Origin: Chrysochromulina parva
Taxonomy: Eukaryota; Haptophyta; Prymnesiales; Chrysochromulinaceae
DNA length: 42,926 nt
Assembly: GCA_002887195.1 (NCBI GenBank)
Contig: PJAB01000102.1
Location: 1-42,926 of the forward strand
Direction of reading: 5' to 3'
The notes below the pieces were generated by a model. The model worked only from the letters and a program-made list of their open reading frames with translations. It was not told the origin of the DNA and ran no database searches. Position 1 is the stretch's first letter; every line of letters starts with the position of its first letter. Position numbers and translations under genes: made by a program. This document shows, in pieces, positions 18,041 to 30,000 of the stretch.

Positions 18041-21000
18041 CTAAAGCTCTAAGCGCAGTTGAGGCTTTGAAGCCGCGGCGGTGCGGATGGCCGCCTTGCA
18101 CTCCTCGTCGAGCGCTGGGTTGTACTGCAGGCGCAGCGCGGACAGCGTCTTTGAGGTGTCGACCACCTTCGCCAGCCAGTGCGCCTCGGCCGTCTCCAGG
18201 TCGGTGGCGGTGAGGTCGACCTCGGTGACCGTCTTGTTATGCTTGAGCAAACCCAGGAGCAACCGCACCGACCCAGGCTCTAGGGGAGTCTCCTTTAAGC
18301 TGAGCACCTTCTCCCCCTCGAGCACCTCGAAGGCGTCGCAGCGCATGTAGCCCAAGCGGCACATGGCGCCTTCCTGCAGCAGCGAGTCGCCCAGCGACTG
18401 ATAGAGGTTGGCAAAGCCCGGGATCTGGCGTACGTCGAGCGACGTGACGGACGTGTTGCCCTTGAAGGCCTGTATCAGCGGGAAGCCATCGATCTTGGTG
18501 CAGCTCAGGTCGAGCGATGTGATCGTGCACGTTTGGCTCATCAAAAGCTCCTGCAGCGCCAACGCGCCTTCCCGACCAAAGTCGGCAGAAGCGAGGTGCA
18601 ACGACGTGACGAGCGAGTAGAGCGTGCCACCGCTGGCGCGCATGCGCTTGAGGAGCTCCTTACAGCTCTTCTCGCTCATCTCGACCTCGTTGAGATAGAG
18701 GCCGAGCGCGGCGAGCTTGCAGAAGGCGGCTTGCGCCTTGAACTCCTTGGGGCACAAGGAGAGAATGCTCTGCTCCTCGCCCGCGCAGACGACGATGAGG
18801 CGCAGCGAAAGCAGCTCCTCGAAGATGAGGGGATTGGCCACGAGGACATGCAGGTCCGACTCCTTCTCAACGTCGACGATGCCCATGAGCGCGCGCATCT
18901 CGATGGCCTGCTTGAGCATGTCTGACGAGGCGAGATAGTCGAGCTCGAAGCACTTAATGATGATCTCGCGCGGCGGCTTCTTGGCCGTCGCCTCGTCCAT
19001 CAGCAGCTCCTTGAGCTTCGTAAGGGAGAGGACGAGCGGCACGAGGCGTACAGGGCCAAGGTCGGGGGAGCCGTCGCGCAGCTTGGCCGCTACAATATAC
19101 GTCATCTGCTGGAGCAAGAGCTCGTGCTCCGCCTTGCCACCGCTCAGGACGAACGCGGGCGCGGGCAAGTGCGTCGGGCCTCCGCTCTGGTCGATGGTGT
19201 CGTCGACAAGCTTATGCGCCGACATGACCTTCGGCTTTTGAGTGTCTGGCTGGGCCTTTTTGGCGGCCGGCGGCAAAGCCACCGGCGGTGGCGTGCCGGG
19301 TCGCTCCTTTGAGGTACGGTTGTCTTTTGGCGGCGGGGCCGGCGGCGGGGCCGGAAGAGCACCGGCGGGGCCGGCGATCGGCTCGCCCACGCCGGGCACA
19401 TGAATCGTATCAAGGAAGATGCGCTGCTCGCGCACAGGCAGGTCCCTGCCCAACGCCTCGTCGCGCATGGTCGCGCGCTGGAGCACGAGCTTGTCGAGGT
19501 ACGCGTTGCGCGCGTCCTCGTACCGCGATGCAGTGGGGAAGAGAAGCTTCGTGTGGTTCACCTCGTTGAGATCGACCTCCTTGATGACTCGCTTACCGGT
19601 GGACCCACGGTTGCCCAGGCGCACGCGGTGGCGAGAGCCGCGGCGCACGCCCATCCATTCCTCAACGACCGCGTCGAGCATAGCATTCTCGTGCATCAGC
19701 AGCAGCTTCTGGCCAGACTTGTACGAGGCCGACGCCGTCCTGGACACCGTATCAGGCCGCGGGTCGACCGAGAGTTCAACGCCCTCCTTGGTCTCATTGT
19801 CGACCTTGACGGCAACGGTGTCGTCAGGTCGGATCTTGACGACGGTCACAAAGTTGTTGCCCGTCTTCATGCGCGCGCCCACGCCACACGCGTACGCGAG
19901 CCACGGGCTGACCAGGATCGTGAGGACCTGCTTGGCCTGGCCGGTCGGCTGCCAGCGCATGTGGATGGTGACTATGGGTGCCGCCGTGCCAGGCAGCGGC
20001 GGCTCGGCCGTGCGCCATGGGAACCAGCGATTGTGGAGCAGCACGCGCTCCAGCCACGGCTCACCGTGCTTCTGGCTAGGCCGGAGATTGCCTACAACCT
20101 GCAAGTTGAACGCGGAGACGAGCTCGACATCACCGCCGTCGGGCAGCGAGCTCGGGTCTGAACCGCCGTCGACGACGGTAAAGGGGACGCCCGAGCAGTT
20201 GAAGAGCAGGATCATCCCGCCGGGAGGTGCCCAGTCGTGCCGGGACGGTGCGTTCTCCTCGCGCCCCTCGGGTCGAATGCGCTGGGTGACGCTCTCCTCA
20301 TCCTCAATGACCCGCCCGGCAAACTCGCGATCCGGGTCGAGCACCGCCTCGAGATCACGCCCTTTACCGAAACCGAAGAAGCGGCGGATGGCGCCGACGC
20401 CCTGGCGTGCCTGCTCGATCGAGGGCTTCTCGAGCGGGTTGCGTCCAACGGAGAGCTGCAACGCCTCGTTGAGCTCGCAGATGGTCACCGGAAGCTCCTG
20501 GAGCCTGTTCTCGGACAAATCGAGCTTGTTGAGCGCGCGCAGGTTGCCGATGGTCGCGGGGAGCACCTTGATCGAGTTCTTGTGCAGGTCGAGCGCCTCG
20601 AGCGCGGTGAGCAGGAACATGGACGCGGGCAACTCGATGATTTGATTCGAGTGAAGGGAGATCTTACGCAGCGACGTCATCGTGCCGATGAGCGACGGGA
20701 TGCCCGTGAGCCGATTCCTATCGAGCGCGAGGGAGCGGACGTTGCGAAGCTTGCACAGCGGCGCGAGGGCGTCCGGTGGGCAGTCGATGTCATCCTCATC
20801 CATTCGCAGGTCGACGATCGCATTCAGGTTGCTGCAAATGGACATCGCGAGCTCCTCCATCGCCTTGGCGTCGCCGCCGAGCCCGTTGCGGGCCACGTCG
20901 AGCAGGCGCAGGGGTGCCTCCCCAAGGCCGCTGACGATGGCTGCGATGCCGCTCGCGCCGAGCTGGTTGTTCTTCACATTGAGCTCCTGCATCGTGCGGT

Positions 21001-24000
21001 TCTCACGCGCGATCGCGCCAATCGCGTGCCCCGAGAGCGGCCCGAGTCCCCAGTCGGCCACGTTGAGTGCCGTGTCGGTGCCTGTGGCACCGCGGAGCAC
21101 GGGCACGGGCAGCCGCGCCCCGTCAATCTTGATCGATTCGAGGCACGGATGCATGCGCGCGGCCCCCGCGATCAGCGCCACGCCCTCGGCGCCGATCGGA
21201 TTGTTCGAGATGTCGAGCTGCTTGAGCGTCTTGTTATCCTGGAGCGCGAGCTGGAAGAAGGCGGCGGCCGCGTTGTCGAGGCCCGTCTCGGTGACGATGA
21301 CGTCCTCGAGCGACGTGTTGAACCGGAGCACGCCCGCCAGGAGCATGAGCACCGGGTTCGACACTCCTACCGAGTCGGCCACATGATCAGGCTCCTTGAT
21401 CTTGACGGAGCTGCCGCGTGCAGCCGCCGCCGCTGCGGCGGCCGCCGCCTCGATGGACGCCTTGCGATCCTTGGCCGACTGGAGCTTGAGCTCCTTTTGG
21501 CCGGCAGAGACCTGAAAGGCGTCGCACGCGAGGAAGCCGAGGCGGCAGTTGCACTGCTCCATCTGCAAAAACGAGCCGAGGAAGGAGTAGATTGCATCTG
21601 TGTTCGCCGACGGGATGTCGCGGATGTCCACCGAAGTGAGCGACTCGTTGCGCTTGATCGCGAGGGCGGTGTCGTACCCATCGAGGCCCACATTGCCGCG
21701 CAGGTCCAGGAACTTGAGGGGGCAGGGCGCCTTCTCCCCCCAGAGTACCTCTTTGAGCATCGCGCCTGTCTGCTTGCCAAGATCGTTATTGGCCAGCAGG
21801 AGAGACGTGATCTTCTCGTAGCCCATCGTCTTCTTGGACAGACCGGACGAGAAGGAGGAGAGCAACTTGGCGCCGGCCTTGTCGTTGAGCTGGATGTTGG
21901 TCAGATTGATCTCGCGCAGCGGGCACACCGCGGACTCGCAGAGCGGCTTGAGTAGAATGTGGCCGCCCTCGCCCTCGGCGCCGATGGCGTTTCCGAGGCC
22001 CGTGTTCGACAGGTTGAGGCACTCGAGCATCGTGTTGGCGGCGATGAGCGTGCCGATCATCTCGCACGCCACGCGACCGAGCTGGCCTTCGATGCAAGTC
22101 TGCGACAAGTCGACCACCCGACCGCCGTCGGCCGCGGCCTCGGCGATGGCCTCGGCTTCGGCCTTCTCAGCCGCGACCTTCTCGGCCGCGGCGCCCTTGC
22201 TCCCGGTCGCCGGGGCCTTGGTGGCCTTGGTCACCTCCGGGGGTTTCTCCGCCGTGGGCGTACCCGTCCACTTGGAGCCGTTGAGCTCTGGCACGGGCAG
22301 CCTCACCACGGCCTGGCCACCGGTGCGCGAGATATGGATGAGGTCGAGGCGCGAGAGCGTCGAGTTGCCACGGAGCGCGAGCGCGAGCGTCGGGATCTGG
22401 TCCGAGCGCAGCTGCTTGAGCGTCACGTGCGTGAGCGTGCGGTTGCCGAGCAGGCAGCCGGCGAGCAGTCGGAACGGCTCAACCTCCTTGAGCTCCGCAC
22501 GGGAGAGGTCGAACTCGCAAGCAGTCACTTTCGGCTCCAGCCCGAAGTCGTTGCAGAAGGCGACGCGCGAGCCAGGGTTGTTCAGCAGCGCCTCGCCGAT
22601 GGCCGATCGCGCCGAGTTGGCCAGCGACGCGCCGCTGCCGATGTTGAAGGTGGTGAGCACGGTGTTGGTCATCATCACACCCGCGAGCAGCACTGCATCG
22701 GATGTGGACGCATCCTTGGGCCAGGTGAGAGACGTCGTCGTCTCGGAGAGCACAAAGGTATCGCAGCTCAAGTAGCCGAGCTTGCGGGCCTTGTTCTCGA
22801 GGCACGCGCGCCCGATGTCGTCCTTGGCGCGCGAGGGCAGATGCCGATCGAGGTGCTCGCGGAGGTCAATCGAGACGAGCGACGGGTGCACACGTACAAG
22901 CTCGGCAAGGGCGGGCTCGACGCCCGGCTCATTGTACGCGAAGCCGAGCTTCGTCAGGGCGACACAGGAGCGCAGTGCCCTGGCGGCGATTCGCACGCCA
23001 ACCTGGCCGAGCTTGTTTTCGTTCAGGTTGAGGTCCGTGAGCGTGACGTTCGTCGCGAACGAGTCGCACACACGAGACCAGTCGGCGGGGATGGCGGTGA
23101 GCCGATCGAGGCCGTTGTCGCTCAGGTCGAGCGCCTTGAGGCTCTTGCACGTATTGATCATCTTGGAGAGCCCCGGCACGTCGTCCATCGTGATCTCGTT
23201 GTGCGACACGGTAATGGACTCGACCATGTTGTTGTCGTCGGTGATAAACCACAGGGCCGAGCGGCCGTTGGGCGAGAGCGGGTGCGCGTGGAAGTCCCAG
23301 TTGAGCCGTTGCATGCCGAGCAGAGAACCGAGGTGGCCCGCGGCGATGCGGCAAGTGTTGTTCATGTACCGGTTATTGAGGAACTCGGAGGCCGCCTTGT
23401 CGTTCGACCAGCCGCCCCAGCCGGGGCCCTGCGGCGGTGCGAGGCTCGTCACCAGCAGGATGAGATGCTCCGCGTATAACCCCTCCTGGAAGGAGAGGTG
23501 CTTGAACTGGTACTGCGCGGGCGCCTTGTCCGACTGCATCGCGAGCGTCGCCGTAAGCGCGACGCCATAGTCACGGTCCATATCGAGGCGCGTCCACAAG
23601 CCGAGCTCCTCGGGCGTCGCGCCGAGCGCGCAGGCCACGTGCTTCGAGGTGAACTCGCGCCGCCCGTTCTCCTGGTTCTCGACGGCGACACGCCGGAGCA
23701 TCTTCTTGGCGGTCTCTTGCAGCTGCGTCTCGCTCTGGCTGTTGGGCGCGATGACGAACTCGACGAGCGCCGTCACGGGCAGGTGCATCGAGTGCGACTT
23801 GGGCACGACCGCCGTGATGGACGTACGCAGATCCGAGCCCTTGCCGCCCGCGTACTTGTCGAGGACGCGCACGACGAGCGAGTAGCACTCTGCCACGTCA
23901 TCCTCTCCCTGCACGACGCGAACCTTCTTGCCACGGAGCACCGAGTTGAGATCGAGCACCGGATCGTTGCTCACCGTCGTCTTCTTGGTGACGGCGGTGG

Positions 24001-27000
24001 CCTCCTGCCCGCCCGCGGCGTCGCCGCCCGCGGCGGAGAAGGACGAGCCCGCGCCCATCGAGACATCGAGCGCACCCTTGCGCTTCTCGCGGCGCGGGCG
24101 GGCGTCGGTCGCCTGCTCTTCCTCCTTCTCGGTCACTTCGGCGACCGCCTCATTGGCCTGCTGCGTGTAGGCGAGCCGCTTCTTGATGCCCGAGAGGATT
24201 CCGAGCTTGTACAACTGAAGCCGGTCCTGCGGCAGCTCCTCGAGGCTGATGGCGCCCGAGCCGCCCGAGCCAAGCGAGTAGCAGAGCAGCAGCAGCGAGA
24301 GAAGCACAGGCACACCGATCGCTTCGACGAGGAAGACGAGCAACGTCTCGAACTTGGTGTCAAATTGCCCCTTTGGCATGTTGACACGATTCATGAAAAA
24401 GTTGTAGTGCGCCGAGTAGCCCATCTCGACGTAGTACTTGCGCAGGTCCTTGTGCTCAGCCTCGATGACGAAGCACACGGCGACACCCTTGTGCCGGAAG
24501 AGCATCTGCAGCCTTACGTTTCGCAGGTGCGTCGGGTGCATCGTGTCTGGGTTGAAGGTGTTGTTGATCTCCTGCTTCGTGAGCGTCGCCTCGTCACCGT
24601 CGAAGTCCACCTCCACGCCCTTGGCGAGCGTCTTGACGAGATTGACGAGCTGCTCGCCCGTGGAGCACGGTAGCGTGATCGTGCCCAGATAGGTTTCAGG
24701 CGGCTTCTCGGCCGGTTCGGTCGTGGTCGGGTACGTGTCCTCGAGCCAGACTTCGACCGGGTCGCGGTACTTCATTGCCGGCATCGCGGTGGCACTGCCC
24801 ACGATGAAGTCGCCTAGCCCTTCTTGCTCCCGTTTGAGGCCGTAGTCGGCCATGCCGACAGTGTTGCACACGCAGCCGAGCAGGTGCATGGCCGCGGGTA
24901 GCAACCGCTCGAGGAGCGCAAACTTGTCGCCCTCCTTGGCGGTCGCCTGCGACCAGAGGCCAAAGGCGGGCATCGGCGCCGCCTTGGCGCCACGCCGGCC
25001 GCCCACCTGCGGCTGCTTGCGTAGCACACCGATCTGCGCAAGCGACTCGTACACATCCTCGGGGAAGGTCCTCTTGAGATCCTTCTGCATCTGGTCGATG
25101 ACCTCGTCCGTCTGTGCGCGCGTGCACGGCGTGGGCAGCGGCTTGATCTCCGAGTCGAGATAGTCGAGCAGCGTCGGGTGGTGCACCGTGCCCACCTTGC
25201 ACGGCTTGATGAGCGCCTTGTTGAGCTGCTCCAAGAAGTTGGAGCGCAGCGCGCGACCTTGGACCGTCTTCGCCTCATCGAGCCAAGTCTGCAGGTCCTG
25301 CATATTGTCGAGCGCCATGCGCCGGCGCGAGAGCGGCGTGCGCGGCACTGGCTTGACAGCGGACGGATTCAGGATAGCCACGGAACCGGCGGGGCGCTTG
25401 GACTTCCCGTCGTCTTTGTCGCCCTTTTTGCCGCCCTTCTTGGCTGTCTTCGCCTTGGAATCCTCGATCTCGTCATCCAGGTCGGCCAGGTCGGCCTCCG
25501 CGGCGCCCTTTTTGCCCTTCTCGTCTCCCTTGGCCGCTTCGCCGCCGGCGCCCTCGGAAATCTCCTTCGTGTTCTTGCGATCCTTGGCGCCCTCCTCCTC
25601 CTTCCCCTCCGCAGACTTCTCCTCCTTCTCATCCCCAAGCTTCTCGACTTCATTCCGGAGCGCCTCCGATCGGAAGAGCTCGCGGTACTTGTCGTCGAGG
25701 TACTTGCGGCACTCGCCGATGTTGACCAGGTGCTCGAAGAAGAGGTTGCCCTGCAGCTGCATCTGGATCACGTTACGCTGCTGCTCCTGCGAGAGCTCGA
25801 GGAGGTTCATGATCACGAAGCGCGCCTTGTAGTCGTCAAGGTCGACGCCCTCTGGACGCGAGGTGATCACGACGCGGCAGCCGCTCGTGACGAGCTCGTA
25901 GTGAACGAACGCCTCGACGACCTCACGCAGGCCGGCGGCCTCGTCCACGCCGTCGACGAGGATGACGCAAGCGCGCATCTCATACGCGAGCAGCAGCAGC
26001 GACTTCTCCTCCTTCCTGTCGATGAACTCGTTGCCAATGTACCAGCGCAGGAGGCCCTCGGGGTCCTGGAGCAGGGAGGTCGGGTCATCGCCATGTTCGC
26101 GCAACAGACGCACGATGCGCTGCACGAAGACGATCACGGGCACCAGCCGGATGCCTTCGCCCGCGTTCTCGCCTGCGAGTGCGTCGGCGAGCAAGAAGAG
26201 ACACTGCTTGACCATCCACGTCTTACCGGTGCCCGGTCCGGCGCGGCAGAGCACAGGCTGCGCGATGTGGGAGCCGTGGGGCCGGCGTGGCGAAGGCTCG
26301 AGGAAGTTGGTCACGAGCTGGGGCACATCGTGCACGCTCATGTACTCGGGCGTGTTGCACCCGTCTAAGATGTTGGCCGCGGTCATAAAGATGAGCTGCT
26401 CGGCGATGAGCAGCTGATTGCCAGTGATCGCATCCTCGACCTTATCCTCGGTCGTCGTGAGCCACTTGCAATAACGCATCCGCAGCTCCTCGTACACATC
26501 GGCGTTCATCGCCGGGTCTACGAGGACCGCGTGGTTGAATTGGTTGAGCGAGGGGCACGACTGGCACCCCGTGGTTGCGCCGATCGGCTTGACGTTGACC
26601 ATGTGGCGCGGCCCTTCCGAAGCGTCAAGGGCCCCGAACCAACGGAGCACCGTCGCATCGACGAGCATCTGCTTCTTGTCCTGCTCGTGCAGTAGCAAGA
26701 GCCGCGTGTCTCGGGTGTAGCCTGCGTACGCGCACGGCAGGATGGTGGACGGCTGAATGTCGACCAGCTGCTCGCCCTTCACGCCATCAACCTTCGAGTA
26801 GCCGTCGACGCGGCAGACGACGCGATCGTCGGCCAGGATGCGCTGCACCGTCGCGCAGCCAAATATCTCCTTGCCCTTGCGCACGAGCATACGCGCGCCG
26901 ATGGAGCAGCCGTACGCGAGCCAAGGATACACTTTGACGGTGGCGACCTCTCGACCCCATGTGAGCTCGAGTTCAATCGCGCCCGAGCCCTGCCAGCCAT

Positions 27001-30000
27001 CGTGCATCAGACCGTGCTCCTCCGCGAGCATCCAGTCGTCGGCGAATTCAACACGCTCGAGGAAGGGCATCCCTAGCTCCTTGGCGAGGCGCACGACGCC
27101 GATGCGCTTGCGGCTTGTCTTGGACACCAAGTCGAACTGTTGCTCGCCTGGGAGCTTCTCGAACGACTCGCTTCCCGTCCACTTGGTCACCTCGAAGGCG
27201 GCGTTGTGGGAGTTGAACATGAGCAACAGCGTCGCGGGCTTCTCGATGAGGCGGTGGCGCGAGGGCGTGCCTTCGTCGCTCCTGCTCAGCGGCCGGCGGC
27301 CCGCCACCATGAACGGCAGCGCGCTCGTGTGCTTCTTGGTGAGCACCTTCTCCACCTTCTTGCCGAGCGCGCGCGAGAGCGACTTGGCCGTGTGCACCCT
27401 CAGATCGAATTCGAGCTTGAGCGGCGTGATGCTATCGAGCATGGACACCTCGACGCCCTTATGTTCTTTGGAGACCTGGATCCAGCCAATCGGCTCCTTG
27501 ACCTGCGAGTCGCCCTTGGCGAGCCAAGCCCACATCTTACCGTCGGCCCCGACCTTCTCCTCGAGGACGCGCACCAGCGCGTCCTTTGGGATGTCGTCGA
27601 GCTTCTTAGAGGTGTTGTCGGGTCCGTCGCGGCAGTTGATCGTGCGAGAGGCCTTTTTCAGCTCGTACGTGGCGGAGGCGTACTTGAGGTTCTCTATGCC
27701 GTCCTTGGTGAGGCCCGTCACCCAGCCCAGCGCCTCAGTGTCGCCGTCGAGCGCGATGAACATGCGCTTGGTGCTGTCTAAGGTCTTCTCCTCGAGCACG
27801 CGCATGAGGCAGCCCACCCCGATTTTCTGGCCTACCGTCGGAGACGCGGGGTTCTCGTCCTTACGCGCGACGAGGGGCACCATCGAGATCATCATCGGCG
27901 CGGTGCTGAACGGGTTCACATCCTCCTTTTGCTCCTCCTCAACCTTCTTGCCCTTCTTCCTCTTGCCCCCGACGGGCTCGACCTCTTTAACGGCCTTCTT
28001 CTCCTCTTTCTTCTCGTCCACCGGCGCCGAGCGTGGCGACGCGGAGCCCTTCTTGACCACCTTCTTGGCCCCGGCGGCGGCCGCGCCTGCGCGCGGCGTC
28101 GCTGAGCCGCTCGGCTTGCCTCGCGGCGTTGTCTTGCCGTTGCCACCACGCGCCGAGTCTTTGCGCTCCGTGTCCCCGCCGCCTGTGCGCGACGAGTCCC
28201 CGCCGCTGTCGTCCTCCTTGGTGCTGTTCTTGCCTTTGGTCGCGTCCTTGTCCTTGTCCTTGGCCGCGAAGGGGTTCTTCTTCTTCCCATCGAGGAGTTT
28301 CTTCATGCCGGGCTTGCCACCAGCCTTCTTCTCTTCCACCGCCTTCTCTTCCGGCGTCTGCTCGACCTCGGCGTTGGCGAGCAGCGGCACAGGCTTACCT
28401 CCCGGAGAGCTTGCTTTCTCGTTGGCGTGCTCCCCCTCCTCGGCGCCCTCGTCCTTGCTGTCGGGGATGACGAGCACGGGCTCGGTGATCAGCTCGGCGC
28501 TCGAGATCGCCTGCCCCTCGACTGGCTCACCCTCCACGAACTCGCCCTCGGCCAGGTCGACCCCCTTCACCTGCTCGCCACCCTTATTGCTCGCAACGGT
28601 TTTGCTCAGGTCGAGGTTCACCGGCTTCGTCGGATTCTCCGCCTTCGCCTTCTCGAGCCGCCTCACCTCTTCCTTTCGCATGTGGTTGTCATCCGAGAGC
28701 CGCAGGCCGCCCAGGAAGCCGCGGAAGCCCGCGGCCGCGGGCAGGGGCGGCTTGAGCGGGAGCTGCTGCTGCTCGAGCATGTGCACGAGTGAGTCGATGG
28801 CCGCCGATGTGTACGTGCCACGAAGCACCTGCTCGCCAGAGATGCGGTCGGGCCACAGGCCGCAGGCCCCATTGCCATGCAGGAGCAGCTCGTTGATCGT
28901 CGCGCCGCCGAGCATCGCGTCCGAGAGGGCGGTGAACGCCGCGCCGCTCCACTCTTCGCGCTTCTCGCCGCTGCCAAAGACGGGCGTGATGCCGCACAGA
29001 TTGTTGTGCGAGAGGTCGAGGTACTTGAGCGCGCTCGCGCCCTTGAGCGCGGCCGCGACGAGCACGCCGCCTTGCACCCCGAGCTGGTTGTACTGCAGGT
29101 GAAGCGTATGCAGCAGCGGGCAAACCGCAAAAAACTTGGGGAGTGTTTCGGCAAAGCCAACGCCGAGCTTGTTGCGGCTCAGGTCGAGGATCCCGAGCTG
29201 GCGCGGCAGATCGACCGCAGGCGCCATCGCGACGACCACGGTCGCAACGTCGGATATCTTGTCGCTGGCCACCGTGCTCGCCTCGGCTTTGGCCGTCGCC
29301 ATCCCCCAGTTGGAGCGCCGCGTCTTCTGGTTGACAATCTGCATCAGGAACTTGACGCCCGCGTCGTCATCCATACTCGTCTTGGCCAGCAAGACCCCTA
29401 GGATGATTGGGCAGGCCGCAATGAGAGAGGTCATCAGAGGTCATCAGTGATCATCAGTAGCACTAACCTAGGATCATGGGGCAGGCCGCAATGAGAGAGG
29501 TCATCAGAGGTCATCAGTGGTCATCAGTAGCACTAACCTAGGATCATGGGGCAGGCCGCAATGAGAGAGGTCATCAGAGGTCATCAGTGGTCATCAGTAG
29601 CACTCACCTAGGATCATGGGGCAGGCCGCAATGAGAGAGGTCATCAGAGGTAATCAGTGGTCATCAGTAGCACTCACCTAGGATCATGGGGCAGACCGCA
29701 ATGGCGCGCGCGATCTCGAGCAGGCCGTCGTACGGCTTCGATTCGCCGTCCTTGGGCGCTTTGGGGTCGGGCAGGCACATCGGATTGCGCGAAAAGTCGA
29801 TCTCGGTCACGGTACGAGCGCGCCTGGAAGAGGTTTCGAGAGCTCGCCCGATGGCGGCGGCACCCGAGCTCCGAATGCGATTGCCCGCCATGTTGAGCTT
29901 CGTGAGCTGCTCCGTGCGCGTGAACGCCTCCGCAACGAGAGCCGCCTCTTCATCGTTCAGGCGGTTGTCGCGCAGGTCGACGGCCACGACCGCGCGCAAC

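Noticed and set aside
26838..29102. 754-codon open frame on the plus strand
   Set aside because: It is antisense to the giant gene, Ser/Pro/Arg-rich with no domain, and is a by-product of GC-rich codon use. The same holds for plus frames at 19419-20645, 20237-21955, 21959-23479, 23498-24673 and 25178-26368.
29300..29434. Separate gene starting at the ATG at 29434
   Set aside because: That ATG lies inside the 70-bp repeat and recurs in each unit; the frame joins exon 1 exactly in phase, so an intron explains it better.
29398..29677. CRISPR-like array
   Set aside because: The 70-bp units are contiguous with no spacers, and the genome is eukaryotic.
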